From: Bacteroidales bacterium
GTDB lineage: Bacteria > Bacteroidota > Bacteroidia > Bacteroidales > UBA932
Direction: 5' to 3'
Assembly (NCBI GenBank): GCA_017544005.1
Contig: JAFYEZ010000039.1
Location: forward strand, 62,001-126,000
Length of the DNA: 64,000 nt
Shown here piece after piece: positions 25,067 to 33,554 of this stretch. Below the pieces are notes generated by a model. It saw nothing but the letters and a program-made list of their open reading frames with translations. It made no database searches and was not told the DNA's origin. Made by a program: the position numbers and the translations under genes. The first letter of the stretch is position 1. Every line of letters begins with the position of its first letter.

Positions 25067-25846
25067 ATGGCAGAAACCGCCCGCATCCACTGGTTCGACG
25101 AAGTCGATTCCACCAATACGCAGCTGCTTGCCGCACGCGGCAGCCTCCCCTCCGGAACTGTTTTCGCCGCCCTTTTCCAGCGTGCCGGAAAAGGGCAGCG
25201 CGGCAACCGCTGGGAGAGCCGAAGCGGGGAGAATCTGACCTTTTCCTACCTCTTCAAACCGGCCTCCCTGCCCGCTGCAGCGCAGTTTTCCCTCTCACAG
25301 GCCGCCGCCCTGGGCGTTGCCGGATACCTGGAACAAAAAGGGATAGCCACCGCCATCAAGTGGCCCAACGACATCCTCTCCGGCGGACGCAAGATCTGCG
25401 GCATGCTGCTCGAGCATTCGCTCGCCGATGACAAATTGGCAGACAGCGTGATCGGCATCGGCATCAACCTCAACCAGCGCGACTTCGGAAGCGGGGCGCC
25501 CAACGCCGTCTCGCTCTGCGTCCGGACCGGAGACCACTACGATCCCCAGGCGGAGCTCCCGCTGGTGGTGGCGCAACTCGAAAAGTACCTGGGACTGACC
25601 GCCTCGGAAGCGGGACGGAAGGCCCTCGCCGAAGCTTACCTGGCGCGGCTCTACCGGATGGGCGAGTGGCACACCTACCTCGACCGCCGCGAGGCAGATC
25701 CCCTGCTCCCCACCACCCGCGCCGTGGAAGGTGTCCGTTTTGAAGGACGCATCCGGGGAATCTCGCCGGAGGGACTGCTGCGCATGGAACGGCGCGACGG
25801 CGCCCTCCTTGAATTCGCGTTCAAGGAGATTGCCTACATCTTGTAA
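25067..25846 (+). CDS. birA: Biotin-protein ligase BirA, catalytic form
   Basis: BirA attaches biotin to biotin-carboxyl carrier proteins through biotinyl-AMP. The 259-residue enzyme begins directly at the catalytic domain (WFDEVDSTNTQ near 10) and has the biotin-binding loop GKGQRGNRWES near 45-55, KWPNDILSGGRKICGMLLE near 102-120, and a small C-terminal domain. It lacks the N-terminal helix-turn-helix of Escherichia coli BirA, so it should not act as a repressor. It is convergent with rpe, four bases away. Confidence 0.93.
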   Translation: MAETARIHWFDEVDSTNTQLLAARGSLPSGTVFAALFQRAGKGQRGNRWESRSGENLTFSYLFKPASLPAAAQFSLSQAAALGVAGYLEQKGIATAIKWPNDILSGGRKICGMLLEHSLADDKLADSVIGIGINLNQRDFGSGAPNAVSLCVRTGDHYDPQAELPLVVAQLEKYLGLTASEAGRKALAEAYLARLYRMGEWHTYLDRREADPLLPTTRAVEGVRFEGRIRGISPEGLLRMERRDGALLEFAFKEIAYIL

Positions 25847-25850
25847 TCAG

Positions 25851-26501
25851 CTAAATTCCTGCGAGTTCCGCGATAGCCGCCCGAGGATCAGCCGCTTTGA
25901 AAGCTGCGTTCCCGGCCACGAATACGGAAGCTCCGGCCGCCTCCAGGGCCGCGATGTTTTTCATGCCGACGCCGCCGTCCACTTCAATCAGGCAGTCAGC
26001 CCCCGCCTCGGCGATCATCTCACGGACGCGCGCGACCTTTTCCACCGAGCCCTCGATGAACGACTGCCCGCTGAAACCCGGATGAACCGACATCACGAGG
26101 ATGTAATCGGCCTCTTTCAGATAGGGTTTCAGCAACGCCTCGTCCGTTTCCGGATTGATGGCGATTCCCGCCTTCGCCCCGGCCCCGCGAATCAGCGCCA
26201 GCGTGGCGGAGAGGTCTTCACAGGCCTCGATATGGACGGAGATATACTGAATCCCGAGCGCAGCGAAACGTTCCACATACTTCTCCGGATGGACAATCAT
26301 CAGATGGGCGTCCATCGGTTTCCCGGCCACCTTGGCAATGGCGGCGCTCACCGGCAGGCCGAAGGAGATGTTGGGCACGAAGGTACCGTCCATGATATCC
26401 AGGTGAATCCAGCCGGCGGCACTCTCGTTGACCATCCGGATATCGCGTTCCAGGTGGCCGAAGTCGGCGGAAAGGATCGAAGGGGCAATGTTGCGTGCCA
26501 T
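25851..26501 (-). CDS. rpe: Ribulose-phosphate 3-epimerase
   Basis: Rpe interconverts ribulose 5-phosphate and xylulose 5-phosphate in the pentose phosphate pathway. The 216-residue TIM-barrel protein shows SILSADFGHLERDI, HLDIMDGTFVPN, DAHLMI, SVHPGFSGQ and the phosphate-binding EVDGGVG. The metal ligands His and Asp fall in these motifs. Its ATG is one base after the pepD stop, so the two genes share a message. Confidence 0.97.
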   Translation of the reverse strand: MARNIAPSILSADFGHLERDIRMVNESAAGWIHLDIMDGTFVPNISFGLPVSAAIAKVAGKPMDAHLMIVHPEKYVERFAALGIQYISVHIEACEDLSATLALIRGAGAKAGIAINPETDEALLKPYLKEADYILVMSVHPGFSGQSFIEGSVEKVARVREMIAEAGADCLIEVDGGVGMKNIAALEAAGASVFVAGNAAFKAADPRAAIAELAGI

Positions 26502-26502
26502 A

Positions 26503-27936
26503 TTACTTTACGCTTTTGAGGACCTCCAGCAGGAAAGCCCAGAATTTGTCGAGAGAAGCCAGATCGAGCCGCTCGCCGGGGGCGTGGACGCCGCGCAGCG
26601 TGGGGCCGAATGAAATCATGTCCAGATCGGGATACTGCTCCAGGAAGAGTCCGCACTCCAGTCCGGCGTGGATGGCGCGGACCGTCGGGTCCTTGCGGAA
26701 CAGACGGCGGTAGGCCGCCACGCAGATGTCCTTGATGCGGGAATCCATGTTGGGTTTCCAGCCGGGATATTCCGATTCGTGGGTCACCTGGGCACCGGCC
26801 AGTTCAAAGACAGCGGCGAACTTCTCCCCAGCCGCCCTGCGCGCCGAATTGATGGCGCTGCGCTGCGAAGACCCCACCCGGATGCGGCCACCGGGAAGCA
26901 TCTTGACCGAAGCCAGGTTGGATGAGGTCTCCACCAGCCCTTTGATATCTCCGCTCATGGCCAGCACGCCATGCGGCGCGGCATCCAGCGCCAGAATCAG
27001 CCGCTGCGCCGTAGCCGTGTCGATAGCCTGCTTGCGGGCGGGCAGCGGCTCTGCGAATCCGGTCACCTCGGGATCGGTCGCAGCGTATTCCGCCTCGATC
27101 TCCTGGACAAAGCGGTTGAAGAGCGCAACCACATCGTTTTCACTGCGGGCGGGAATGGCCACCACGGCGCTTGCCTCGCGGGCAATGGCGTTGCGTTTGT
27201 TGCCGCCGGCAATCTCGCAGAGGTCGATCTTATAATGAAGGGCCTCCTTCAGGAAGCGGGCGAGCAGCTGGAGCGCATTGGCGCGCCCCTTGTCGATATC
27301 GTCCCCGCTGTGGCCGCCGATTCCGCCCTTCACCCCGAAACGGGTGATGACGTGCGAGGCGGGCAGCGTCTTGGTCTTATAATGGAAGAGCGCTGTGGTA
27401 TCCACGCCGCCGGCGCAGCCCACGCATAGCTCGCCTTCGTCCTCGTCGTCGAGATTCAGCAGGATTTTGCCGCTGAAGAACCCCTTTTTCAAGGCTTTGG
27501 CCCCATCGAGGCCCGTCTCCTCGGAAACGGTGAAGAGCGATTCGATCCGGCCGTGCGGGATGGAATCGTCCGACATCAGCGCCAGCTGGGCAGCGATGCC
27601 GATTCCGTCGTCGGCGCCCAGCGTCGTATCGGGAGCCACCATCCAGCCGTCGCGGATTTCGTAGCGGATGGGATCCTTGGCAAAATCATGCACCACGCCG
27701 GCGTTCTTTTCGCAGACCATGTCGGAATGGCTCTGCAGCACCACCGTCGGCCGGTCTTCGTAGCCCGGGGTCGCTTCCTTGACAATCAACACATTTCCGG
27801 CTGCGTCGGTCTTGCATTCAAGACGGCGGTCAGCGGCGAATTTCTGGAGGTAAGCGATGATGTGCTCTTCGTGGCCCGACTCACGCGGGATACGGGTAAT
27901 CTCCTGAAAAAAAGACAGTACTCTCTTGGTATCCAT
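26503..27936 (-). CDS. pepD: Aminoacyl-histidine dipeptidase PepD (M20 family)
   Basis: PepD hydrolyses Xaa-His and related dipeptides with two zinc ions. The 477-residue cytosolic enzyme has the M20 metal motifs LQSHSDMVCEKN near 70-80, LGADDGIG near 117, VSEETGLDGA near 150 and HAGLECGLF near the C terminus. No signal peptide is present. It lies about 30 bases downstream of dnaA and is directly followed by rpe. Confidence 0.94.
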   Translation of the reverse strand: MDTKRVLSFFQEITRIPRESGHEEHIIAYLQKFAADRRLECKTDAAGNVLIVKEATPGYEDRPTVVLQSHSDMVCEKNAGVVHDFAKDPIRYEIRDGWMVAPDTTLGADDGIGIAAQLALMSDDSIPHGRIESLFTVSEETGLDGAKALKKGFFSGKILLNLDDEDEGELCVGCAGGVDTTALFHYKTKTLPASHVITRFGVKGGIGGHSGDDIDKGRANALQLLARFLKEALHYKIDLCEIAGGNKRNAIAREASAVVAIPARSENDVVALFNRFVQEIEAEYAATDPEVTGFAEPLPARKQAIDTATAQRLILALDAAPHGVLAMSGDIKGLVETSSNLASVKMLPGGRIRVGSSQRSAINSARRAAGEKFAAVFELAGAQVTHESEYPGWKPNMDSRIKDICVAAYRRLFRKDPTVRAIHAGLECGLFLEQYPDLDMISFGPTLRGVHAPGERLDLASLDKFWAFLLEVLKSVK

Positions 27937-27966
27937 AGAACGGTGTTATAAAAAAAACGCCGAGCG

Positions 27967-29400
27967 TTACTCGGCGGAAGTCAGTTGCTTTTCGATGTCG
28001 GTGACATACCCCCGGAACGAGCGGTCCGTGTCCATCAGGTCGCAGACCGTGTTGCAGGCATGAAGCACGGTGGCGTGGTCCTTTCCGCCCAACTGGGTGC
28101 CGATAGAGGAGAGCGAAGTCTTGGTGAGGCTGCGGCTCAGGTACATCGCAATCTGACGCGCCTGCACAATCTCGCGCTTGCGGGTCTTGGAAAGGAATTG
28201 GTCCGTGGTGATATTGAAGTAGTTGCAGACCGCACTCTGGATGCGGTTCACCGAAATTTCCACTTTGTGCTCGCAGACAATCTTGTCCACCAGGTCTTCC
28301 GCCAGGCGGAGCGTCAGCTCCTTCTTGGTGAAGGTGGCGTTGGCAATCAGCGAGAAGAGGGTTCCCTCCAGTTCGCGGATATTGGTCTTGACATTGCGGG
28401 CCACATACTCCAGCACCTCTTCCGGAACATCCACGCTCTCGGCCTGGCTCTTGGCGCGCAGGATGGCGAGGCGGGTCTCATAGGAAGGCGGCAGCAGTTC
28501 GGCGGAGAGTCCCCACTTGAAGCGGGAGAGAAGGCGCTGCTCGAGCCCCTGCAGCTCCACCGGCGGGCGGTCGGAGGTCAGGATCAGCTGCTTGCCGCAC
28601 TGATGCAGGTAGTTGAAGATATGGAAGAATGCGCCCTGCGTGCCCTTCTTGTCGGCAAACTCCTGCACGTCATCGATAATGAGCACGTCCACCAGCTGGT
28701 AGTAGCGCAGGAAATCGGAGACCTCGTTGGAGTTGTTGTTGCTCTTGGCCGAGCAGGCCGCGTTCATATACTGATTCTGGAAGGTATTGGCATTGACGTA
28801 GAGCACCACCTTCTCGGGATACTGCTCCTTGACGGAAATGCCGATAGCCTGTGCGAGATGCGTCTTGCCCAGACCGGGCCCCGCGTAGATGAAGAGCGGG
28901 TTGAAGGCGTTGCGTCCCGGCGTGCGCGCGATGCTGACACCGGCTGCGCGGGCCAGGCGGTTGCACTCGCCCTCGATGAAATTCTCCATCGAGTACTGGG
29001 GATTGAGGTGCGAATCGATATTGAGCCGCTTGATACCCGGAATCAGGTAGGGATTGCCTTCATAGGTGGCCGCCACATCGGGAGCCGGGATATCCACGTT
29101 GCGCAGGCGTGCGGTGGAACGCTGGTTCTCCGTGATGAAGGTGTCGGCAATGCGGACCTTGTAGCGGAGACGCGCTTCCGGACCGATGACGCGGTGCAGA
29201 ACTTTGCTCAGCAAATCGAGGAAGTTGGCCTCGATATGTTCGCGGACATAATCCGACTGAACCTCGATGGTGAGGATGCTGTTTTCCAGCGAAACCGAAC
29301 GAATGGGTGCGAACCAGGTATTGTATGCGGGAGCCGGGATGTTGTCCCGGATCACATCCTGGCAGTTTTTCCAAACAATATCGTGTTTTTGCGTACCCAT
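27967..29400 (-). CDS. dnaA: Chromosomal replication initiator DnaA
   Basis: DnaA binds DnaA boxes and opens the origin. The 477-residue protein has an N-terminal DnaB-interaction domain, a linker, an AAA+ core with Walker A YAGPGLGKTHLAQAIG near residue 170 and Walker B VLIIDDVQEFADKKGTQ, and a C-terminal helix-turn-helix with GGKDHATVLHACNTV. In Walker A the second position is Pro where many DnaA proteins have Val, which is tolerated. The ATG is preceded by about 200 bases of AT-rich DNA without exact DnaA boxes, so I do not call an origin here. Confidence 0.97.
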   Translation of the reverse strand: MGTQKHDIVWKNCQDVIRDNIPAPAYNTWFAPIRSVSLENSILTIEVQSDYVREHIEANFLDLLSKVLHRVIGPEARLRYKVRIADTFITENQRSTARLRNVDIPAPDVAATYEGNPYLIPGIKRLNIDSHLNPQYSMENFIEGECNRLARAAGVSIARTPGRNAFNPLFIYAGPGLGKTHLAQAIGISVKEQYPEKVVLYVNANTFQNQYMNAACSAKSNNNSNEVSDFLRYYQLVDVLIIDDVQEFADKKGTQGAFFHIFNYLHQCGKQLILTSDRPPVELQGLEQRLLSRFKWGLSAELLPPSYETRLAILRAKSQAESVDVPEEVLEYVARNVKTNIRELEGTLFSLIANATFTKKELTLRLAEDLVDKIVCEHKVEISVNRIQSAVCNYFNITTDQFLSKTRKREIVQARQIAMYLSRSLTKTSLSSIGTQLGGKDHATVLHACNTVCDLMDTDRSFRGYVTDIEKQLTSAE

Positions 29401-29601
29401 TTTCGCTTTTTTCGGGAGTACAAAAATGGATGAAAAAAACGTGATAAAAAAATCTTTTTGCTATTGTTTTTTTCAAGAAAAATACAAGTGCTTATGTATC
29501 AGTGAAAAAAATGTTGAAAAACGTTTTTATCGCTGTACATCAATTAGTTACACTTGTCAATATGCGCTCCAGTGCGCTCTGTCAAAGGTGCGTTTATAAA
29601 A
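29401..29601. other. AT-rich intergenic stretch upstream of dnaA
   Basis: About 200 bases rich in A and T runs separate dnaA from the convergently closing amidase gene. It should hold the dnaA promoter, but no clean TAnnTTTG element and no exact TTATCCACA box was found on either strand. Confidence 0.5.
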
Positions 29602-30732
29602 TTATCTGACAATCGTTCCGTCGGGCGCAACACGCACCAAAAACGCCCCGGAAAACTTGGATTTCAGACGCGACAGCGCTGCAGCCGCTTCAAAGCGGGT
29701 TTTGTAAAAACCGATGCAATATTTATAGGTTTCGCCTACCGCCAGGCAGTCCACCTGTTCTCCCTGAAATTCCGGTGCGCCGTCGGCCAATTTTCTCGAC
29801 AGGGAAAAAATTTGAATTCGGTAAACCGTGTCGGTCGGGGTGGGAGCGGCCGCGGTTGAAGTCTCAGTCGAAGTTGCGGTCGAATCCGGACTCGGGACGA
29901 TTGTAGAATCAGCGGGCGCCAAAGACTCCTCCGGCCGCTCGGGCTGGCGGTCATACTCCTTCTTGAAGGCCGCGAAGGCCCGGAAAATGCAGTCCACCGT
30001 CTTTCCGCGCGCATCGCGGTCGGTCAACTGGTCGCGGTCCTTCGCGTTGGAAAGGAATCCCACCTCCACCAGCACCGCCGGCATCGTGGTTCTCCAGAGC
30101 ACCAGCAGCGCGGCCTGCTTGATACCGCGGCTGAATCCAATGGGACCCTGGGCGAGCTGCTGCTCGACGAGTTCCGCCATCCGGACGCTCTGTTCCAACT
30201 GGGCATTCTGCATCATATTGAAAAAGATGAAGGAGTCCGGTTCCTTCGGATCGTAACCGGCGTAGGTGGTCGTATAATCCTCCTCCAGCAGAATCACGGA
30301 GTTTTCCCGCTTGCAGACCTCCATATTGGAGCGGCTGTTGTCCGTTCCCATCAGGAAGGTCTCCGTACCGCGTGCAGACTTGTTGGTGGTGGAGTTGACA
30401 TGGATCGAGATGAAGAGATCCGCGTGGTTGCGGTTGGCCTTGCGGCCGCGCTCCACCAAAGGAATATAGATGTCGCGCTCGCGCGTGTAAATCACCTTCA
30501 CGTCCGGGTAGGCCTTCTTGATTCTTTCACCCAGCCGGACGGCGATGTCGAGGGTGATGTCCTTTTCGCGCACCTTGCCGTACACGCACCCCGGATCCTT
30601 GCCGCCATGTCCGGCATCGATTACCACGGTCCTGAGGGTAAAACCCGCCGCGGAAGGCTCCTGGGCGGAAACCGGCAACCCGCTCGCCAAGAGCAGGCAC
30701 AGCCACAGCGCTATGAGGATTCTGGCCGGCAT
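29602..30732 (-). CDS. N-acetylmuramoyl-L-alanine amidase with C-terminal SPOR-like domain
   Basis: The enzyme cuts the amide bond between muramic acid and the stem peptide in peptidoglycan. The 376-residue protein has a signal peptide (about 1-23), then an Amidase_3 domain with zinc ligands in IDAGHGG (about residue 40), VREKD, SIHVN and VEVGFLSN. After a Pro/Ser/Thr-rich linker (about 265-300) comes a region starting YRIQIFSLSRK and ending FLVRV that resembles the SPOR peptidoglycan-binding fold. It is divergent from lptD with adjoining promoters. Confidence 0.93.
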   Translation of the reverse strand: MPARILIALWLCLLLASGLPVSAQEPSAAGFTLRTVVIDAGHGGKDPGCVYGKVREKDITLDIAVRLGERIKKAYPDVKVIYTRERDIYIPLVERGRKANRNHADLFISIHVNSTTNKSARGTETFLMGTDNSRSNMEVCKRENSVILLEEDYTTTYAGYDPKEPDSFIFFNMMQNAQLEQSVRMAELVEQQLAQGPIGFSRGIKQAALLVLWRTTMPAVLVEVGFLSNAKDRDQLTDRDARGKTVDCIFRAFAAFKKEYDRQPERPEESLAPADSTIVPSPDSTATSTETSTAAAPTPTDTVYRIQIFSLSRKLADGAPEFQGEQVDCLAVGETYKYCIGFYKTRFEAAAALSRLKSKFSGAFLVRVAPDGTIVR

Positions 30733-30764
30733 TCTACCTTATTCCGGGAAAATTGTTACTTTTG

Positions 30765-30780
30765 TACTTTTGCAAATATA
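30765..30780. promoter_or_regulatory. Abutting divergent -7 elements, lptD and amidase
   Basis: TACTTTTG on the plus strand (30765-30772) is directly followed by CAAATATA, which reads TATATTTG on the minus strand (30773-30780). The first fits lptD (ATG 30796), the second fits the amidase (ATG 30732). The two envelope genes would compete for polymerase. Confidence 0.6.
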
Positions 30781-30795
30781 CGAAAAGTCCTTCAA

Positions 30796-33513
30796 ATGAC
30801 AATACGGCGTCTTCCGACCCTCCTCACGGCCCTCGCGCTGCTGGTGCTCTCCGCACCGGCAGGATTCGCGCAGCAGCCGGATTCTTCGGAGGTGAAGAAA
30901 CGCGTCATCGACACCACGGAGCTGTCGCTGCCGCCCCTGCACACCGACAGCACCCTCGTCGCACCGCGCGACACCACACCCGCTCCGCAGGGCAACCTGG
31001 AGCGCCCCGCCTTCACCACAGCCCGCGACTCGGTAATCGAGGACCTGGAAAAGAACATTCTCTACTACTTCGGCAACGTCACGGCCAACTACGGCGACAT
31101 CTCCATCACGGCCGACTACATGGCCTACAACATGGACCTGAATATCGTCTATGCCCGCGGCCAGTTCGACCCGGTGGCGGACTCCGTGGTGGGCAGGCCG
31201 GTGATGAAGGACAAGGGCGGCGAGTATCAGATGGATGAGGTTTACTACAACTTCACCACCCGGAAGGCCAAGATCAAGAACATGTCCACCAAGCAGCAGG
31301 ACGGCACGCTGGTGGGCGACAACCTGAAGATGATGCCCGACGAGTCGTTCAACATCTCGGGCGGCAAATATACGGTCTGCGACGCGCCCCATCCGCACTA
31401 CTACCTGCGCATGACCACGGCCAAGATCATGACCGAGCCCAAGCAGAAGACGATGTTCGGCCCGGCCTACCTCGTGGTCGGCGACGTGCCGCTGCCGATC
31501 GGTCTCCCCTTCGGATTCGTGCCGGACCGCCCCGACCGCGCCAGCGGCCTGCTGATCCCCTCTTACGGCGATGAAACCGCCCGCGGCCTGTATCTCAAGG
31601 ACCTGGGCTATTCCTTCGTCATCGGCGACTATGCGGACATCGCCCTCACCGGCGACATCTACTCCTACGGTTCCTGGGCCGTCCGCCTCACTTCCCGCTA
31701 CAAACTGCGCTACAAGTTCGACGGTTCGCTCTCCATCAACTATTCCGACGACATCACGGGCGAGCGGGGCACCCCGAGTTTCAACGAATCGCGCAACTTC
31801 GGCGTCACCTGGAGCCATGCGCAGGACTCCAAGGCCCACCCGGGAACCTCCTTCCGCGCATCGGTCAACTTCTCCAGCCCTTCGAACAGCCGGTTCAACT
31901 CCACCGGCATCACCGAGAGTCTGCAGAACCAGACCTCCTCGTCCATCTCCTACTCGAAGACCTGGAGCGGCATGAGCCTCTCGATCAACGCCCTCCACAG
32001 CCAGAGCTCCCGCGACAGTTCGTACGCCATCACCTTCCCGAACATCACCTTCAGCGTCAACCGGTTCTATCCCTTCAAGCGGCAGAACCGCGTGGGCAAG
32101 GAGCGGATCTACGAAAAGATCTCGCTCAGCTACAACACCACGCTGCAGAACAAGATCAACTTCAAGACCAGCGAGATCCACGATCCCGACTTCTGGAACA
32201 AGATGCAGAACGGCATGACCCACAACTTCCAGATCGGTCTCCCCTCCTTCACGCTGCTCAAGTATTTCCAGTTCTCGCCGTCGGTCACCTACGGCATGAA
32301 CTGGTTCTTCCGCGAGCAGGTGCGCAACTACGATCCGGACCTGGACCGCGTGGTCTCCAGTTACTCCAATCTGTTCAGCACCTTTGGCGTCACCCAGAAC
32401 TTCTCGGCCGGCATCTCCATGAGTACGCGGCTCTACGGTATGTTCAATTTCGGCCCCAAGAGCAAGCTGCAGGCCATCCGGCACATGATCACCCCTTCGT
32501 TCAGTTTCAGCTGGCGTCCGGAAATGGGCACGCCGGCCAACGGCTACACGAGCATCACCTATACCAAGGCCAACGGCAGCACGGTGACCGAAGAGTACAA
32601 CCGCTATGCGGGCATGCTCTACTCGCCGCCGGGCAAGGGACGCACCGCCGCCATCTCCTTCTCGTTTGCCAACAACCTGGAGGCCAAGATCAAGAGTCCG
32701 AAGGATTCCACGGCAGGCGGCACGAAAAAGGTCAAGCTGATTGACCAGCTGGGCGTAAGCGGCTCCTACAACTTCCTGGCCGACTCGCTCAAGCTCTCCA
32801 CCATCTCGATCAGCGGCGCCACCACGGTGTTCGGCAAGCTGGGCGTCAACGGAAACATGACCCTCAACCCCTATGCCATCAACGAAAAAGGGCAGATTAT
32901 CAATAAGTTCAACGTGCTCAAGACCGGTCACCTCGCCCGCATGACCAATGCCGGCGCCTCGCTCTCGTATTCCATCAGCGGCGGCGGCAAGTATCAGGGC
33001 AACGACGGCCACAGCGGAGCGCCCGCCGGCGGGGGCGGCGACGGAGACGGGCACGACCACGGCCACAGCCATGGCGGCAACAGCGACTACGCCTTCATCT
33101 ATTACCACCCGATTACCGGCGAATACATTCCGGGCGGCTGGTGCTACTACATGAACCCGAACATTCCCTGGTCGCTGCGCATCGGCTACAACTACTCTTT
33201 CTCGCGGTCGTACCAGTACTCCAACGAGCGGCTGCAGGTGAAGAACAACCACACGCAGACCGTCTCACTCTCCGGCAGTCTCCGGCTCACCAAGGCGCTC
33301 GACATGAACTTCAACACCGGCTTCGACCTCACCAAGCTGAAGATGTCCACCACGCAGGTGAGCGCCACCTACGACCTCCACTGCTTCACGATGTCCATCT
33401 CCTGGGTGCCGAACGGACAGTGGGAAAGCTGGAGCTTCCGCTTTGCCGCGAAGGCATCCGCCCTGGCCGACATCCTCAAGTTCAAGAAGACCTCCAGCTA
33501 CTGGGACAAGTAA
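30796..33513 (+). CDS. lptD: LPS-assembly outer-membrane protein LptD (Bacteroidota type)
   Basis: LptD inserts lipopolysaccharide into the outer leaflet of the outer membrane. The 905-residue product has a signal peptide (MTIRRLPTLL... ending AGFAQ), an OstA-like N-terminal beta-jellyroll (about 85-220, with YGDISITADYMAYNMD and ARGQFDP), and a large barrel with LPIGLPFGFVPDRPDRASGLLIPSYG, a segment typical of LptD. Upstream in-frame codons exist, but the ATG at 30796 precedes the signal peptide and follows the promoter. A Gly- and His-rich stretch near residue 750, GDGHDHGHSHGG, sits between barrel strands and is unusual. LptE and other Lpt genes are not nearby. Confidence 0.92.
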   Translation: MTIRRLPTLLTALALLVLSAPAGFAQQPDSSEVKKRVIDTTELSLPPLHTDSTLVAPRDTTPAPQGNLERPAFTTARDSVIEDLEKNILYYFGNVTANYGDISITADYMAYNMDLNIVYARGQFDPVADSVVGRPVMKDKGGEYQMDEVYYNFTTRKAKIKNMSTKQQDGTLVGDNLKMMPDESFNISGGKYTVCDAPHPHYYLRMTTAKIMTEPKQKTMFGPAYLVVGDVPLPIGLPFGFVPDRPDRASGLLIPSYGDETARGLYLKDLGYSFVIGDYADIALTGDIYSYGSWAVRLTSRYKLRYKFDGSLSINYSDDITGERGTPSFNESRNFGVTWSHAQDSKAHPGTSFRASVNFSSPSNSRFNSTGITESLQNQTSSSISYSKTWSGMSLSINALHSQSSRDSSYAITFPNITFSVNRFYPFKRQNRVGKERIYEKISLSYNTTLQNKINFKTSEIHDPDFWNKMQNGMTHNFQIGLPSFTLLKYFQFSPSVTYGMNWFFREQVRNYDPDLDRVVSSYSNLFSTFGVTQNFSAGISMSTRLYGMFNFGPKSKLQAIRHMITPSFSFSWRPEMGTPANGYTSITYTKANGSTVTEEYNRYAGMLYSPPGKGRTAAISFSFANNLEAKIKSPKDSTAGGTKKVKLIDQLGVSGSYNFLADSLKLSTISISGATTVFGKLGVNGNMTLNPYAINEKGQIINKFNVLKTGHLARMTNAGASLSYSISGGGKYQGNDGHSGAPAGGGGDGDGHDHGHSHGGNSDYAFIYYHPITGEYIPGGWCYYMNPNIPWSLRIGYNYSFSRSYQYSNERLQVKNNHTQTVSLSGSLRLTKALDMNFNTGFDLTKLKMSTTQVSATYDLHCFTMSISWVPNGQWESWSFRFAAKASALADILKFKKTSSYWDK

Positions 33514-33554
33514 TTCTTGCAAAGTCAGGCTTTTTTGCTTAACTTTGGAGGGTT

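Noticed and set aside
29401..29601. Possible replication origin in the AT-rich region upstream of dnaA
   Set aside because: No exact DnaA boxes and no repeat cluster were found, and the Bacteroidota origin is often away from dnaA. GC-skew of the full chromosome would decide.
30739..33252. 837-codon open frame opposite lptD
   Set aside because: Antisense shadow with low-complexity Val/Ala/Glu-rich translation and no domain.
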